A DNA stretch of 64,000 bases from Pseudomonas sp. NCCP-436 (GTDB lineage: Bacteria > Pseudomonadota > Gammaproteobacteria > Pseudomonadales > Pseudomonadaceae): assembly GCF_019656335.1 (NCBI RefSeq), contig NZ_BPLZ01000006.1, positions 1-64,000 of the forward strand, written 5' to 3'. Below the pieces are notes generated by a model, which worked only from the letters and a program-made list of their open reading frames with translations, was not told the origin of the DNA and did not search any database. Positions 7,121-15,979 of this stretch are shown piece by piece. The first letter of the stretch is position 1. Each line of letters starts with the position of its first letter. A program made the translations under genes and the position numbers.

Positions 7121-8683
7121 GTGAGCCAAGCCCTGATTGCCGCCCTACAGAACCCGGCCCTGTATCCGCATCCCGTGGAAGGGTTTCAGGTCATTGAGAC
7201 CCACATTTCCTGGGTTTTGCTCACCGGCTCCTATGCCTACAAGATCAAGAAGCCGGCCAACTTCGGTTTTCTCGACTTCACCACCCTCGACGCCCGCCGT
7301 CATTTCTGCGAAGAAGAGCTGCGCCTCAACCAGCGCCTGACTCAGGATCTGTACCTGGAGGTAATCCCGATCGGCGGTAGCGAGAACACGCCCTGCCTGA
7401 CTGGAGACACTCCCGCCATCGAGTACGCGCTGAAAATGCGTCAGTTCCCCCAGGAGCAGCTGCTTAGCGCCCTGCAGGCCCGCGGCGAGCTGGCCGCCGC
7501 GCATATCGATGCATTGGCAGAACAGATTGCCATCTTCCACCAGCAAGCCCCGCGAGTACCGCTGGAACATCCGCTGGGCAGCGCCGAAGCCGTGATGCAG
7601 CCGGTGCTGCAGAATTTCGAACAGATTCGCCCGCTGCTCACCGACAAGGCAGACCTGCAGCAGCTCGACGCTCTGCAGGACTGGGCACAGGCCAGCTACG
7701 AGCGCTTGCTGCCGCTGCTTGCCGAACGCAAGCAGAAGGGCTTCATCCGTGAATGCCACGGCGACATCCACCTGGGTAATGCTGCGCAGATCGACGGGCG
7801 CGTGGTGCTGTTCGACTGCATCGAATTCAACGAGCCGTTCCGCCTGATCGATGTCACCGCCGACATCGCCTTCCTGGCGATGGACCTCGAGGATCGTGGC
7901 CTCAAGTCCCTGGCCAGACGCTTCATCAACAACTGGCTGGAACACACCGGCGACTACGCCGCACTGCAGTTGCTGGATTTCTACAAGGCCTACCGGGCCA
8001 TGGTGCGCGGCAAGGTCGCACTGTTCCGCCTGGGGCAGGAACAGGACCCGGTGCAACGCGCCGTCATCCTGCGCCAATATCGTAACTATGCCTCTCTGGC
8101 GGAAAGCTACAGCCGCATCCCCTCACACTTCCTGGCCATCACCCATGGGGTATCCGCTGTGGGAAAAAGTCATGTAGCCATGCGCCTGGTCGAAGCTCTC
8201 GGAGCCGTCCGTCTGCGCTCGGATGTCGAGCGCAAACGCCTGTTCGGCGCTCAGCCGGAATCCGCGCAAGGCCAGCTAGAAGGTGGCATTTATGGCACCG
8301 AGGCCAGCCTGGCGACTTACCAGCGCCTGCATCAGTTGGCCCGCGAGGCGCTGCTCGCCGGCTTCCCGGTGGTCATCGACGCAACCTACCTCAAGGCTGC
8401 ACAACGCCAGGCTGCCAGTGAAATCGCCGAAGAGACCGGCAGCCCTTTCCTGATCATCGACTGCCAGGCACCCGACGCGGTTATCTCCGGCAGACTGGAG
8501 CAACGCCAGCGCGAAGGTCTGGATCCTTCCGAGGCTACTCAGGAGGTGGTGCAGGCACAACAGGCCGGACGCGAAGCGCTCGATGCAGAGGAGCTGGCCC
8601 ACAGCAGGCGAGTTGACACTCACGACAGCGCCAGCCTGGATGCGCTACTGGAACGGATTCGCCAGCGCCTCCCGGGAATCTGA
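7121..8683 (+). CDS. Two-domain protein: aminoglycoside-phosphotransferase-like plus P-loop kinase-like
   Basis: A 520-residue fusion. The N-terminal half (about 1-330) resembles the APH/choline kinase fold, with a catalytic-loop ECHGDIHLGNAAQIDG and a metal-binding VLFDCIEFNEPFR further on. The C-terminal half (about 335-520) is a P-loop domain: the Walker A is a GVSAVGKSHVA sequence, with VRLRSDVERKR and a VVIDATYLK strand resembling small-molecule kinases. Such bifunctional proteins are widespread in proteobacteria with no known substrate; homology to aminoglycoside kinases does not imply antibiotic resistance. GTG 7121 was chosen because AAGGA lies 7 nt upstream. It diverges from mrcB. 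Confidence 0.88.
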   Translation: MSQALIAALQNPALYPHPVEGFQVIETHISWVLLTGSYAYKIKKPANFGFLDFTTLDARRHFCEEELRLNQRLTQDLYLEVIPIGGSENTPCLTGDTPAIEYALKMRQFPQEQLLSALQARGELAAAHIDALAEQIAIFHQQAPRVPLEHPLGSAEAVMQPVLQNFEQIRPLLTDKADLQQLDALQDWAQASYERLLPLLAERKQKGFIRECHGDIHLGNAAQIDGRVVLFDCIEFNEPFRLIDVTADIAFLAMDLEDRGLKSLARRFINNWLEHTGDYAALQLLDFYKAYRAMVRGKVALFRLGQEQDPVQRAVILRQYRNYASLAESYSRIPSHFLAITHGVSAVGKSHVAMRLVEALGAVRLRSDVERKRLFGAQPESAQGQLEGGIYGTEASLATYQRLHQLAREALLAGFPVVIDATYLKAAQRQAASEIAEETGSPFLIIDCQAPDAVISGRLEQRQREGLDPSEATQEVVQAQQAGREALDAEELAHSRRVDTHDSASLDALLERIRQRLPGI

Positions 8684-8765
8684 CCGGCGCTATCAACTGG
8701 CGCTCTGCCAGGCAAAGCCTGGCAGAGCTTCTATACTGCCGGTGAGCCCATCACCGGTATCAGCC

Positions 8766-9110
8766 ATGACCCAGCCACGTCAGCTCGATCATCCGCTCTA
8801 CCAATTCCTGCATAGCGAAGACATAAAGGGCTTCAATGCCCATAAGCCCGAAGATCAGGTCATCGACCTGTCTGGCGGTGACTTCCGCGGGCTCGACCTG
8901 CGCAACATGAACGCCCGCAACGTCGACTTCAGTAACGCCTACTTCCGCGGTGCGGATCTGCGCGGTCTGGATCTGCGAGAGAGCCGACTGGAGGGCGCCA
9001 GCCTGGCCCACACACAGATTTCCGGCGCCTACTTCCCCGTCGAACTAGGGGCCGACGAAATCCTCATGTCGGTCAACTTTGGTACCCGCCTGCGCTACCG
9101 CAACCGTTGA
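8766..9110 (+). CDS. Pentapeptide-repeat protein
   Basis: A 114-residue small protein with about seven consecutive pentapeptide repeats of the A(D/N)LXX type between residues 40 and 90 (for example GDFRGLDLRNMNARNVDF, then YFRGADLRGLDLRES). These fold into a right-handed quadrilateral beta-helix. Some such proteins mimic DNA and protect gyrase, but this one is short and function cannot be inferred. The frame is open upstream, but the ATG at 8766 begins the conserved region, and the upstream part overlaps the kinase gene. The next frame starts 83 nt further on. Confidence 0.8.
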   Translation: MTQPRQLDHPLYQFLHSEDIKGFNAHKPEDQVIDLSGGDFRGLDLRNMNARNVDFSNAYFRGADLRGLDLRESRLEGASLAHTQISGAYFPVELGADEILMSVNFGTRLRYRNR

Positions 9111-9193
9111 ATTACCGATATCCGGCAAACTCCAGGTTCCCGCCTGAACCCGGCCTTCGTCGAAGGAGCCGCCAGTGCCAGCAGGATGATCCG

Positions 9194-9466
9194 ATGAACG
9201 ACGAACTTCAGAACCTCCGAAACATAGGCAAAACCTCAGCCCAGTGGCTACATGCCGTAGGCATTCATAGTCTCGATGATCTGCGCCGCCACGGCGCCGT
9301 CGGAGCCTTTCTTGCCGTACATGCCCGTGGCTTCGGAGCTTCGCGGGTATTGCTCTATGCCATTGAGGGAGCTTTGCTGGACATACCCTGGACTGCACTG
9401 TCACCAGAACACAAAGCCGGACTGAATGCCAAACTGACCGCTGCCCGAAGTGACAACAGGAGCTAG
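9194..9466 (+). CDS. TfoX C-terminal-domain (helix-hairpin-helix-like) protein
   Basis: A 90-residue protein matching the C-terminal domain of TfoX/Sxy: LQNLRNIGKTSAQWLHAVGI, then LDDLRRHGAVGAFLAVH and a hydrophobic ALLDIPWTAL segment. The N-terminal TfoX domain is absent, as in many stand-alone members. The first part resembles a helix-hairpin-helix, so nucleic-acid or protein contacts are possible, but no role is established. The ATG at 9194 follows AGGA by 7-8 nt; the frame continues upstream without a better start. It lies between the pentapeptide-repeat and cAMP-binding genes on the same strand. Confidence 0.8.
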   Translation: MNDELQNLRNIGKTSAQWLHAVGIHSLDDLRRHGAVGAFLAVHARGFGASRVLLYAIEGALLDIPWTALSPEHKAGLNAKLTAARSDNRS

Positions 9467-9571
9467 CTCACAACACCATTGCACGGAGATTTACTCGGAT
9501 CGCGGCGCGGCCTATCGTTTTGGGGACGTTCGTGGTGTCAAACAGCCCAGCCCGTTCAAGGAACTACCGTC

Positions 9572-10369
9572 ATGTATCTACTCGGTGAGCAACCGGCCTA
9601 CGCCGATCAGTTGATCAGTCGCTTGCAGAGCATCCCTTGCCAACTACTGGAGGGTCTGCAGCAATCCGGGGAGACGCTGCGTCTGGAGCGAACTGAAGAT
9701 CTGGCCCGACAATTGCCGAGCAACCAGCTTTTCATCATCGAAAGCGGCCTGCTGCATGCGGTGGTCGACGAACGCCCGCTGTTCTACCTGCAGGAGGGCG
9801 ACCTGGTCGGTCTGCGCCAGGGTATCGAGCTACCCAGCTGCCGCTATAGCAGCGAAGAACCCATCAGCCTGATTCCCTACCTGCGCAGCGAGGTATTCCA
9901 GCACATCTATGCCAGCGAACAGCGCCAGGAACAGTTCATCCATTATCTTGTCGGCCATACCGCCCTGCTCTCCGACGCCCTGGCCCGCTTGAGGCAGCCA
10001 GAGATCCGCCCAGCCACAGGCTTTCAGCACTTCGCCGCCGGCGAGCCGCTGATTCACCAGGGAGATGAAGCCGACCACGTATTCATCATTATTGAAGGAC
10101 ATGCCGAAGCCTGGGTCGACGGGCAGAAGGTTGGTGACGTACAGAAGGACGAAATTTTCGGAGCAATGGCTGTGTTCACTCGGGAAAAACGCAGTGCCAC
10201 AGTTATCGCCAGCGAACCCTGTACAGTAATGGTTATTCCCAAGGATCAATTCCTCAGCCTGATGCAGAGCAACCCACGTATCGCCCACAGCCTGATCGAG
10301 AGCATGGCACGGCGAATCGACCTACTAAATAAGGAGGTTACCCAGTTGCGCATGGCCGATGAACACTGA
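9572..10369 (+). CDS. cbpA: cAMP-binding protein, CbpA-like, without DNA-binding domain
   Basis: A 265-residue protein with two cyclic-nucleotide-binding-like regions: a degenerate one at about 30-110 (LFIIESGLLHAVVDERPLF) and a canonical one at about 145-245 with GEPLIHQGDEADHVFIIIEGHAEAW, a phosphate-binding-cassette position occupied by IFGAMAVFTREKRSATVIA, and a C-terminal helix. There is no helix-turn-helix, so it is not a Crp-type regulator. In P. aeruginosa the gene next to prrF and the phu locus (PA4704) encodes CbpA, a cAMP-binding protein reported at the flagellated pole; position and architecture here agree. ATG 9572 follows AAGGA. Note that the canonical cassette sequence lacks an obvious RSA-preceding GE pair. 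Confidence 0.8.
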   Translation: MYLLGEQPAYADQLISRLQSIPCQLLEGLQQSGETLRLERTEDLARQLPSNQLFIIESGLLHAVVDERPLFYLQEGDLVGLRQGIELPSCRYSSEEPISLIPYLRSEVFQHIYASEQRQEQFIHYLVGHTALLSDALARLRQPEIRPATGFQHFAAGEPLIHQGDEADHVFIIIEGHAEAWVDGQKVGDVQKDEIFGAMAVFTREKRSATVIASEPCTVMVIPKDQFLSLMQSNPRIAHSLIESMARRIDLLNKEVTQLRMADEH

Positions 10370-10417
10370 TCTACGCCATCCCCTGATAGCAGCTGAGAAG
10401 ATTTCTCAAAAAAAGCC

Positions 10418-10449
10418 TTGACTTATAAATGAGAATAGTTATTATTAAC
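10418..10449 (+). promoter_or_regulatory. prrF promoter with overlapping Fur-box-like site
   Basis: TTGACT (10418-10423) and TATTAT (10440-10445) are spaced 16 nt apart. The 19 bases at 10431-10449 match the Fur consensus GATAATGATAATCATTATC at 13 of 19 positions by my hand alignment and cover the -10 element. Fur repression under iron sufficiency is the known control of prrF genes. Confidence 0.8.
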
Positions 10450-10451
10450 CC

Positions 10452-10564
10452 AACTGGTCGCGAGATCAGCCGATAAGCTAAAGAGACCTTCAGTCGGACT
10501 CTTCAGGTTATCTCCTCATCAGGCTAATCACGGTTATTGACCCGGCTTTTGCCGGGTCTTTTTT
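10452..10564 (+). ncRNA. prrF: PrrF iron-responsive small RNA
   Basis: About 113 nt between cbpA and the phu region. It contains the conserved PrrF core TCTCCTCATCAGGCTAATCA at 10511-10530, which pairs with target mRNAs such as sodB and haem/TCA-cycle genes in characterised Pseudomonas. The 5' part starts AACTGGTCGCGAG as in P. aeruginosa PrrF1. It ends in an 8-bp GACCCGGC/GCCGGGTC hairpin (10539-10558) followed by seven T. PrrF spares iron by repressing iron-using proteins when Fur is inactive. Only one copy is here, whereas P. aeruginosa has a tandem pair at this place; a second copy could lie elsewhere. Confidence 0.95.
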
Positions 10565-10565
10565 T
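10539..10565 (+). terminator. prrF Rho-independent terminator
   Basis: An 8-bp GC-rich stem with a TTTT loop (10539-10558) is followed by a run of seven T. It ends prrF and lies only 29 nt from the stop of the convergent SnoaL-like gene. Confidence 0.93.
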
Positions 10566-10593
10566 GCCTGTACGAAACGCCCCTTCCGCCACT

Positions 10594-11001
10594 TCACTCA
10601 TCTACCTGCGCCAGCCACTGCGGCAGGTTGAAATGCAGACTGATACGGACGATCAAACCATCGCGAATTTCGAAGAAGGCAGCCACTCGCATCCGATAGT
10701 GCTGGCCGCAGGCCTCGGGCAGTCCCTCATCGGTATCGAGGTACTCGCCGCTGACCTGGTATTCGCAGGCTCCGTAATGGCCGTGAGGATCGCTCAGGAT
10801 CACCAGTTGCTCGCAGTTTTCCCGGTAGCAGCGCAGGTACCGCTCGAGATAGGCGGCAAAGGCTTCCCGCCCCCGCTCGATAAAACCCTGGTTGGGTTCC
10901 AGGATCAAATCGTCGTGTACCAGCGCCAGGCAGGCGCGCAGATCCCGATCATTAAGGGCGTTGAAGTAGCGTTGCAGCAGGTCACGGACATCAGCGGACA
11001 T
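10594..11001 (-). CDS. Nuclear transport factor 2 / SnoaL-like protein
   Basis: A 135-residue protein of the NTF2-like cone fold. Features are a helical start (VRDLLQRYFNALNDRDL), a LVHDDLILEPNQGFIERGREAFAAYLERYL-region with the usual D...G..G.EA pattern (residues about 22-51), and beta strands ending FFEIRDGLIVRISLHFNLP. The family includes isomerases, cyclases, and proteins with no known reaction; the pocket residues seen here do not decide. The ATG at 11001 was chosen because the upstream extension overlaps the end of phuW's region and lacks similarity. It converges with prrF and lies just downstream of phuW on the same strand. Confidence 0.78.
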   Translation of the reverse strand: MSADVRDLLQRYFNALNDRDLRACLALVHDDLILEPNQGFIERGREAFAAYLERYLRCYRENCEQLVILSDPHGHYGACEYQVSGEYLDTDEGLPEACGQHYRMRVAAFFEIRDGLIVRISLHFNLPQWLAQVDE

Positions 11002-11062
11002 GACACGGGCTCCCGAGTAGCAAAGCGCGGAGAATAGCCTGCCTGTCGCCAGTAAATAGCGG

Positions 11063-11947
11063 TTAGGGTCGCAGTTTGACGCAGTGATCCTGCTCCGGCA
11101 GCGCCGCCGTGTACCAGACGTAATCGGCCATGGTCGCATCCAGCGGGCGGCCGCTTTCGGCCAGAATCAGCACCACCCCCTGATCCTGCTCGCCAAGATC
11201 CGCCAGATGCAGGGGAACCCCCAGATCCTTGCGCACATGGTAGCTCCCCGCCAGCAACAGGCCGGGCTGTGGCGCCGCCTGCAACGCCTCGGCCATGCGC
11301 CGGTCACGCTGCTGCTGAACCCCCAGCATTGCCGGCAGTTGACTCTCGGGCAACAACCCGCAGTGCGACTCAGAGATGATTTGCAGCAGCTTCGCCTTCA
11401 CCTGCTCAGCACCTGAGCGACGCCCCTGCAGTACGGGTCGCTCCCAGTAGATGCGGGTGATTTCGTGGCGTTCAAGATTGGCTGCCAGTAGCGGGTAGGG
11501 CTGACGCAACTGATGCACGACCAGCGGCCCATACTGCGACCAGTCCCACCACGCCTGCCAGGCTAGCGCGGTATACAGATCATGCGGGACATGGCCAGCC
11601 CGAGCCTGTTCCTGCACCTGCTGCACTTGCGCCTGCTGGCCAGGATCGAGCATTTCCATCAACACGCTGCCCTGCGGACGCAACCGTGACAACTCACGCA
11701 GCAGCCACAATTGCAGGGCATGGTGATCCGGATGATCGTGTCGCTCGCCCACCAGCACCCGACGGGCCGGCGCCAACCGCTCCAACAGCTGCTGCGGGCT
11801 GAGCGTCTTACCGCTGGCCAGCTCGACGATACGCCCCACATCCGCCTGTTTGTCACTCAAGGGCACCAACGGCTCCGGTGGCGGCAGAGCCAGCGAGCGA
11901 TGGCATGCCGTCAGTAGCAACAAACAACTCAGCAGCAGGATTCGCAT
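11063..11947 (-). CDS. phuW: ChaN-like lipoprotein of the haem-uptake locus (PhuW)
   Basis: A 294-residue lipoprotein: signal peptide with lipobox LTAC, then a ChaN-like domain with VLVGERHDHPDHHALQLWLL near residues 61-80 (the GE.HD.P.HH pattern of the family), VLMEMLD, AGSYHVRKDLG and a hydrophobic QGVVLILAES stretch. Campylobacter ChaN is reported as a haem-binding lipoprotein, so a haem role is plausible for this last gene of the phu cluster. The ATG at 11947 lies 13 nt after the phuV stop; the frame extends 8 codons upstream into phuV without a better signal. Gene order matches phuW of P. aeruginosa. Confidence 0.85.
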   Translation of the reverse strand: MRILLLSCLLLLTACHRSLALPPPEPLVPLSDKQADVGRIVELASGKTLSPQQLLERLAPARRVLVGERHDHPDHHALQLWLLRELSRLRPQGSVLMEMLDPGQQAQVQQVQEQARAGHVPHDLYTALAWQAWWDWSQYGPLVVHQLRQPYPLLAANLERHEITRIYWERPVLQGRRSGAEQVKAKLLQIISESHCGLLPESQLPAMLGVQQQRDRRMAEALQAAPQPGLLLAGSYHVRKDLGVPLHLADLGEQDQGVVLILAESGRPLDATMADYVWYTAALPEQDHCVKLRP

Positions 11948-11960
11948 GACGCCCCCGTTT

Positions 11961-12728
11961 TCAGCGTGCAATGATCAGCGGATGTCCCCGCTCAGGGTGG
12001 TGCTGCACCAGCACCTCCAGACCGAACACGGCTCGCAGCGACTCGGCTCGCAGCACTTCATCCGGTGTACCCAGGGCATGAGGTCTTCCCTGCTCCAGCA
12101 GCAGCAGACGGTCGCAATAGCGTGCGGCCAGGTTGAGGTCGTGAAGCACCACCAACACCGCCACACCCGATTCGGCCAGCTTGCGCACCGTCTGCAGGCA
12201 GGTGTGCTGATGCAACGGATCAAGCATTGAGGTTGGCTCATCTAGCAGTAGACTCTGCCCCTGGCCGCCTGGCCACAACTGCGCCAGCACCCGCGCCAGG
12301 TGCACGCGCTGACGTTCGCCCCCCGACAGGGCCAGATAGCTGCGCCCGGTCAGATGTCCGGCATCGGCAGCCTGCAACGCCTGTTCGACGATCTCGGCAT
12401 CGCGGGCACGACCACTGGCATGCGGCAGACGGCCCATGGCCACGACTTCCTCGACACGAAAGGCAAAGCCGAGCGTCGAACTCTGCGGCAATACCGCCAG
12501 ACGACGGGCCCTCTCCGCCCCTATCCACTCGGACAACGCCCGCTGCTCCAACAGAACCTGCCCGGAACTGGCCGACAGCTCGCCTGCCATCGCCGCCAGC
12601 AGCGTGCTCTTGCCTGCTCCATTCGGCCCCAGCACCCCCAACACCTGCCCCGGCAGTAACTGCAGGTCGATACCGCTAAGTACCAGGCTCCGGCCCCGGC
12701 GGATTTCCAATTGTTCGACCTGGAGCAT
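11961..12728 (-). CDS. phuV: Haem ABC transporter ATP-binding protein
   Basis: The 255-residue ATPase that powers haem import across the inner membrane. The Walker A is GPNGAGKS (about 35-42), the Q-loop [10 protein letters not shown], the signature LSGGERQR, Walker B LLLDEPTS with the catalytic Glu, and the switch His in VVLHDLN. These are the full set for an active FecE/HmuV-type subunit. Its start overlaps the stop of phuU by one base, consistent with a phuTUVW transcript. Function as a haem rather than cobalamin transporter rests on the neighbours phuT, phuS and phuR. Confidence 0.94.
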   Translation of the reverse strand: MLQVEQLEIRRGRSLVLSGIDLQLLPGQVLGVLGPNGAGKSTLLAAMAGELSASSGQVLLEQRALSEWIGAERARRLAVLPQSSTLGFAFRVEEVVAMGRLPHASGRARDAEIVEQALQAADAGHLTGRSYLALSGGERQRVHLARVLAQLWPGGQGQSLLLDEPTSMLDPLHQHTCLQTVRKLAESGVAVLVVLHDLNLAARYCDRLLLLEQGRPHALGTPDEVLRAESLRAVFGLEVLVQHHPERGHPLIIAR

Positions 12729-13768
12729 CAGTGTCTTCCCCGCATCAGCAGATAGAGAAAAAACGGCGCACCGATCAGCGCGGTGACAATCCCGATAGGC
12801 AGCTCGGCCGGAGCCAGCACCAGGCGTGCCGCCAGATCGGCCAGCAACAGCAGGCTCGCTCCTGCCAGCGCCGAGGCTGGCAATAGCAGGCGATGATCAG
12901 GACCAACCAGCAGACGCATCAGATGTGGCACCACCAGACCGATGAAGCCGATCATCCCGGCTGCAGCCACGGCTGCGCCCACTCCCAGCGCCGTGCAGAA
13001 CACCAGCTCACGCTTGAGTCGCTCGACATCGAAGCCAAGGTGCCGCGCCTCCGACTCGCCCAGCAGCAGGGCATTGAGCGCCCGAGCCCTCCGCGGCAGC
13101 CAAAGCGCCACGACCAGCGTAGCCAGCAGCAGCGGCCACAGCCGGACATAGCTGGCACCATTGAGACTACCCAGGTTCCAAAAGGTAAGAGTACGCAGAG
13201 TGGCATCGTCAGCCAGATAGGTGAACAGGCCGATGGCCGCACCGGCCAGGGCCGTGAGAGCAATACCGGCCAGCAACATGGTTGCCACGCTAGTCTGTCC
13301 ATCGCGCCGCCCCAGGCGATAGACCAGAGCCGTCACAAGCAGACCGCCGGCAAAGGCAAATGCCGACAACAGGTAGGGGGACAGCCACTCCGGCCAGCCG
13401 CCCAGCGCAGAACCACCGACGATGGCCAGCGCTGCGCCAAGCGCCGCACCGCTGGAAACCCCTACAAGACCGGGATCAGCCAGCGGATTGCGGAACAACC
13501 CCTGCATGGCTACACCACACAGCGCCAGCACCATGCCTACCGCCAACCCCAGTAGGGTGCGAGGCATGCGGATCTGCTCGAGAATCAGCTCGACCTGGCT
13601 GCCGGCCAGATCCCCTGCCAGTGGCAAGCCCAACAGGCGCGGCAACACCCGCAAGGTATCAGCCAACGGCAAGCTGACAGGCCCAAGCGCCAGAGACAAC
13701 CACAGAGCCAGCAGTAGCGTCAGACCCAGGACGATGAAAAGCGGGCGTGCCCGACTGGAAGAACTCAT
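12728..13768 (-). CDS. phuU: Haem ABC transporter permease
   Basis: A 346-residue FecCD-family permease, with about nine to ten hydrophobic membrane segments. It holds the FecCD signatures [40 protein letters not shown]-region (residues about 69-108) and the coupling region [20 protein letters not shown] (about 273-292), which contacts the ATPase. It would form a homodimer with PhuV2 and receive haem from PhuT. Its start overlaps the phuT stop by 4 nt and its end overlaps phuV by 1 nt. The protein is full length. Confidence 0.94.
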   Translation of the reverse strand: MSSSSRARPLFIVLGLTLLLALWLSLALGPVSLPLADTLRVLPRLLGLPLAGDLAGSQVELILEQIRMPRTLLGLAVGMVLALCGVAMQGLFRNPLADPGLVGVSSGAALGAALAIVGGSALGGWPEWLSPYLLSAFAFAGGLLVTALVYRLGRRDGQTSVATMLLAGIALTALAGAAIGLFTYLADDATLRTLTFWNLGSLNGASYVRLWPLLLATLVVALWLPRRARALNALLLGESEARHLGFDVERLKRELVFCTALGVGAAVAAAGMIGFIGLVVPHLMRLLVGPDHRLLLPASALAGASLLLLADLAARLVLAPAELPIGIVTALIGAPFFLYLLMRGRH

Positions 13769-14664
13769 AGCTGGCGCCCGACCTCGACGGCAAGAGACGG
13801 GCTGGCAGGATAGAAGCCTGCGGCAAGCATCGCCAGGCCATCGGGCATGCGCGGCCCGAGACCGCCGACCAGCAGAGTCGGATCAAGCACCAGCAATCGC
13901 CCCGCACGCCCGGCACGAGTCTGCGCCAGAGCCGGGTTTTGCTGCAGCAGCGCACGCTTGGCGGCCTCCCCCTCCAGAGCACGGTCGGCAATAATCACTA
14001 CTTCCGGATCAAGCGCCAACAGCGCCTCATTGGAAAGACCGCGGAACCCCGGATGGGTAGCCAGATTACGCCCACCGGCATGCTGGATCATCCAGTCAGC
14101 GACTGTTTCCCGCCCTCCAGCCATCGGCGTACCGCCAGCATGCCCGAGCAACAGCAGGACTGCAGGCGCATCCTGCTCACGCTGAGCCTGTTCAACCCAG
14201 CGCTGCTGCTCCTGCAAACGCTCCTGATAATCGGCGAAAGCGCTCTGCGCTGCAGCCTCATCCCCCAACAGCACACCCAGTCGCTGTAGGTTGGCTTGCA
14301 GGGTATCCAGTTCGGGCCGGGCACTCAGCTGCTCAATACGCACACCGGCGGCCTTGAGTTGCTCCAGCACCGGCGGCGGCCCCATTTCCTCCGTTCCCAA
14401 TAGCAGATCCGGACGCAGAGCCAGAATCCCTTCAGCCGCCAGTTGTCGCTGGTAGCCGATACTTGGCAGCTGGGTCAAAGACTGCGGATGACGACTGGTA
14501 GTGTCGGCCCCCACCAGACGCGCCTCCCCCCCCAGTCGCACCACCCATTCGCTGAGCGCACCACCGGAACTTACCCAGCGTTGCGGCAGCGACTCGCCAG
14601 CCAGCAGCAGACCGGGAAACATCAGGGCGGCCATCAGGCCGCCCAGAATATGCGCAAGACGCAT
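13765..14664 (-). CDS. phuT: Periplasmic haem-binding protein
   Basis: A 299-residue substrate-binding protein of the FepB/HmuT type. An N-terminal signal peptide (AHILGGLMAALMFPGLLLAGE) leads to two lobes joined by a long helix. Conserved parts are RWVSSGGALSEWVVRLGG, VGADTTSRHPQSL, LRPDLLLGTEEMGPP and ALDPEVVIIAD. PhuT carries haem from the outer-membrane receptor to PhuUV; a Tyr in the loop YQRQLAAEGI region is the probable axial ligand (equivalent to Tyr71 of P. aeruginosa PhuT, from memory). ATG 14664 is preferred over the in-frame GTG at 14679 because AAGGAGAG lies 5-7 nt upstream of the ATG. Confidence 0.92.
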   Translation of the reverse strand: MRLAHILGGLMAALMFPGLLLAGESLPQRWVSSGGALSEWVVRLGGEARLVGADTTSRHPQSLTQLPSIGYQRQLAAEGILALRPDLLLGTEEMGPPPVLEQLKAAGVRIEQLSARPELDTLQANLQRLGVLLGDEAAAQSAFADYQERLQEQQRWVEQAQREQDAPAVLLLLGHAGGTPMAGGRETVADWMIQHAGGRNLATHPGFRGLSNEALLALDPEVVIIADRALEGEAAKRALLQQNPALAQTRAGRAGRLLVLDPTLLVGGLGPRMPDGLAMLAAGFYPASPSLAVEVGRQL

Positions 14665-14728
14665 GACTCTCTCCTTCACACGAGATTGACCGGCCAGGCG
14701 CTAAGCCCAGCCGGATGCACGATCAGCT

Positions 14729-15793
14729 CTACGCCGGCAGGGCCTCAACTAGCGCGCGCCAGTCATCACGCTCTGGCACGCCAGGCTTGCGCGCCCCGAA
14801 CAGTTGAATCACCAGTTCACCCTCGGCATCGAAAGCCTCAAGGCTGGTGATCACGCCGTCGCTGCTTGGCTTACGCACTCGCCACAACTCCGTAACGCCG
14901 GCGGTCTGCAGGTGAAGGTTGAACTCGGGGTCAAGCACATTGAACCAGCTATCCATCCAGCGCAGGTTCTGCACGACTCCGGTATGAATCTGAATACAGT
15001 GACGGTTGCCGACAAACACCATGATCGGCATGGCGGCAGCGGCGGCCTGCTCCATCGAAGCAGTCAGCGCCGACAGGGGAAGTTTCTCGGCCCACTGCAC
15101 ACCCGCCAGACGCAGTGCCTGGGTACGAGCCACCTCATGACGCTTGAGCAGCGCGAAGAAATGGTGCGTATCCTTCAGAGCCGCCCAGCCTTCACGCAGC
15201 GACTGCACATCAATCGCGGCGTCGTCTTTAAGCTGCGGTGCAGGTGCGGGTGCCTGCAGTTGCAGATCGGCGTCCTGCTCTCCACGGAAACGCTCGACCA
15301 ACGGCTGCCAGGCAGCCACTTCGCTGCGCTCGGTCAGAAAGACCTTGTGTACGGCAACGCCTTGCTGATCGAACACCTGAATGCTGCGCTGCAGCCCGCG
15401 ATCGGTATCTTCGGTGATGGCAAATACGCTGGCCCAGCCGGCAAGGAACAGCCGCAGGTCGATATCGGCAGAAACTACCAGCCCCATCTGACCGGAAGCC
15501 GCTACGCTCACCTCGCGATAAACACCCTTGCGCTCGTGCACACAGTGTTCATTGCGAGTCAGCACCATCACCGTACCCAGCTCACCGAGCGACGGCAGCA
15601 TCTCGGCCCAATCCGGACGCAAGCGCACGGCATCGACTGACAAGCGACTGGCCACCAGCTCAGCCTCGCTGACCCCAAGTCGAGCGGCTGCCTCACGGGC
15701 ACGCAGACGTGGCTGCTGTTGACGAAGTAGCTGCCAGGCCTGGTACAGGTCGGCAGTTGGCTGGACAGCTGTGTTGGCAGTTGCGCTGTTCAT
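14729..15793 (-). CDS. phuS: Cytoplasmic haem-trafficking protein
   Basis: A 354-residue HemS/ChuX-type protein, the same length as P. aeruginosa PhuS, made of two repeated halves. It binds incoming haem in the cytosol and delivers it to haem oxygenase. The second half shows the ligand helix KDTHHFFALLKRHEVAR, where His210/His211 are the likely haem ligands (His209 of PhuS by recollection). Other repeats are LTRNEHCVHERKGVY and FVGNRHCIQIHTGVV. The ATG at 15793 follows an AGGGGA-like Shine-Dalgarno; a 17-codon extension upstream is less likely. It heads the minus-strand arm, divergent from phuR across a Fur-like site. Confidence 0.95.
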   Translation of the reverse strand: MNSATANTAVQPTADLYQAWQLLRQQQPRLRAREAAARLGVSEAELVASRLSVDAVRLRPDWAEMLPSLGELGTVMVLTRNEHCVHERKGVYREVSVAASGQMGLVVSADIDLRLFLAGWASVFAITEDTDRGLQRSIQVFDQQGVAVHKVFLTERSEVAAWQPLVERFRGEQDADLQLQAPAPAPQLKDDAAIDVQSLREGWAALKDTHHFFALLKRHEVARTQALRLAGVQWAEKLPLSALTASMEQAAAAAMPIMVFVGNRHCIQIHTGVVQNLRWMDSWFNVLDPEFNLHLQTAGVTELWRVRKPSSDGVITSLEAFDAEGELVIQLFGARKPGVPERDDWRALVEALPA

Positions 15794-15881
15794 CAGGTCA
15801 TTCCCCTTCTTCACGGACGATTGCCGACCAGGACGACAGGCCACGTCATCTCCGGCACAGGCGAAAAAACAGAATATACAT

Positions 15882-15900
15882 GAGAAGTATTTGCATTAGC
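15882..15900. promoter_or_regulatory. Fur-box-like site between phuS and phuR
   Basis: The 19 bases here match the Fur consensus at 12 of 19 positions by hand alignment. They lie in the 186-nt divergent gap, 89 nt upstream of phuS and 80 nt upstream of phuR, where one operator could repress both arms when iron is plentiful. I could not score it against a matrix. Confidence 0.6.
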
Positions 15901-15979
15901 CATACGACATGATTAGTGTTTGCGGCAATCGCCAACCAGGCAGTCGCAGAACTGCCCACCGCAATGATGGAGTCTCTTC

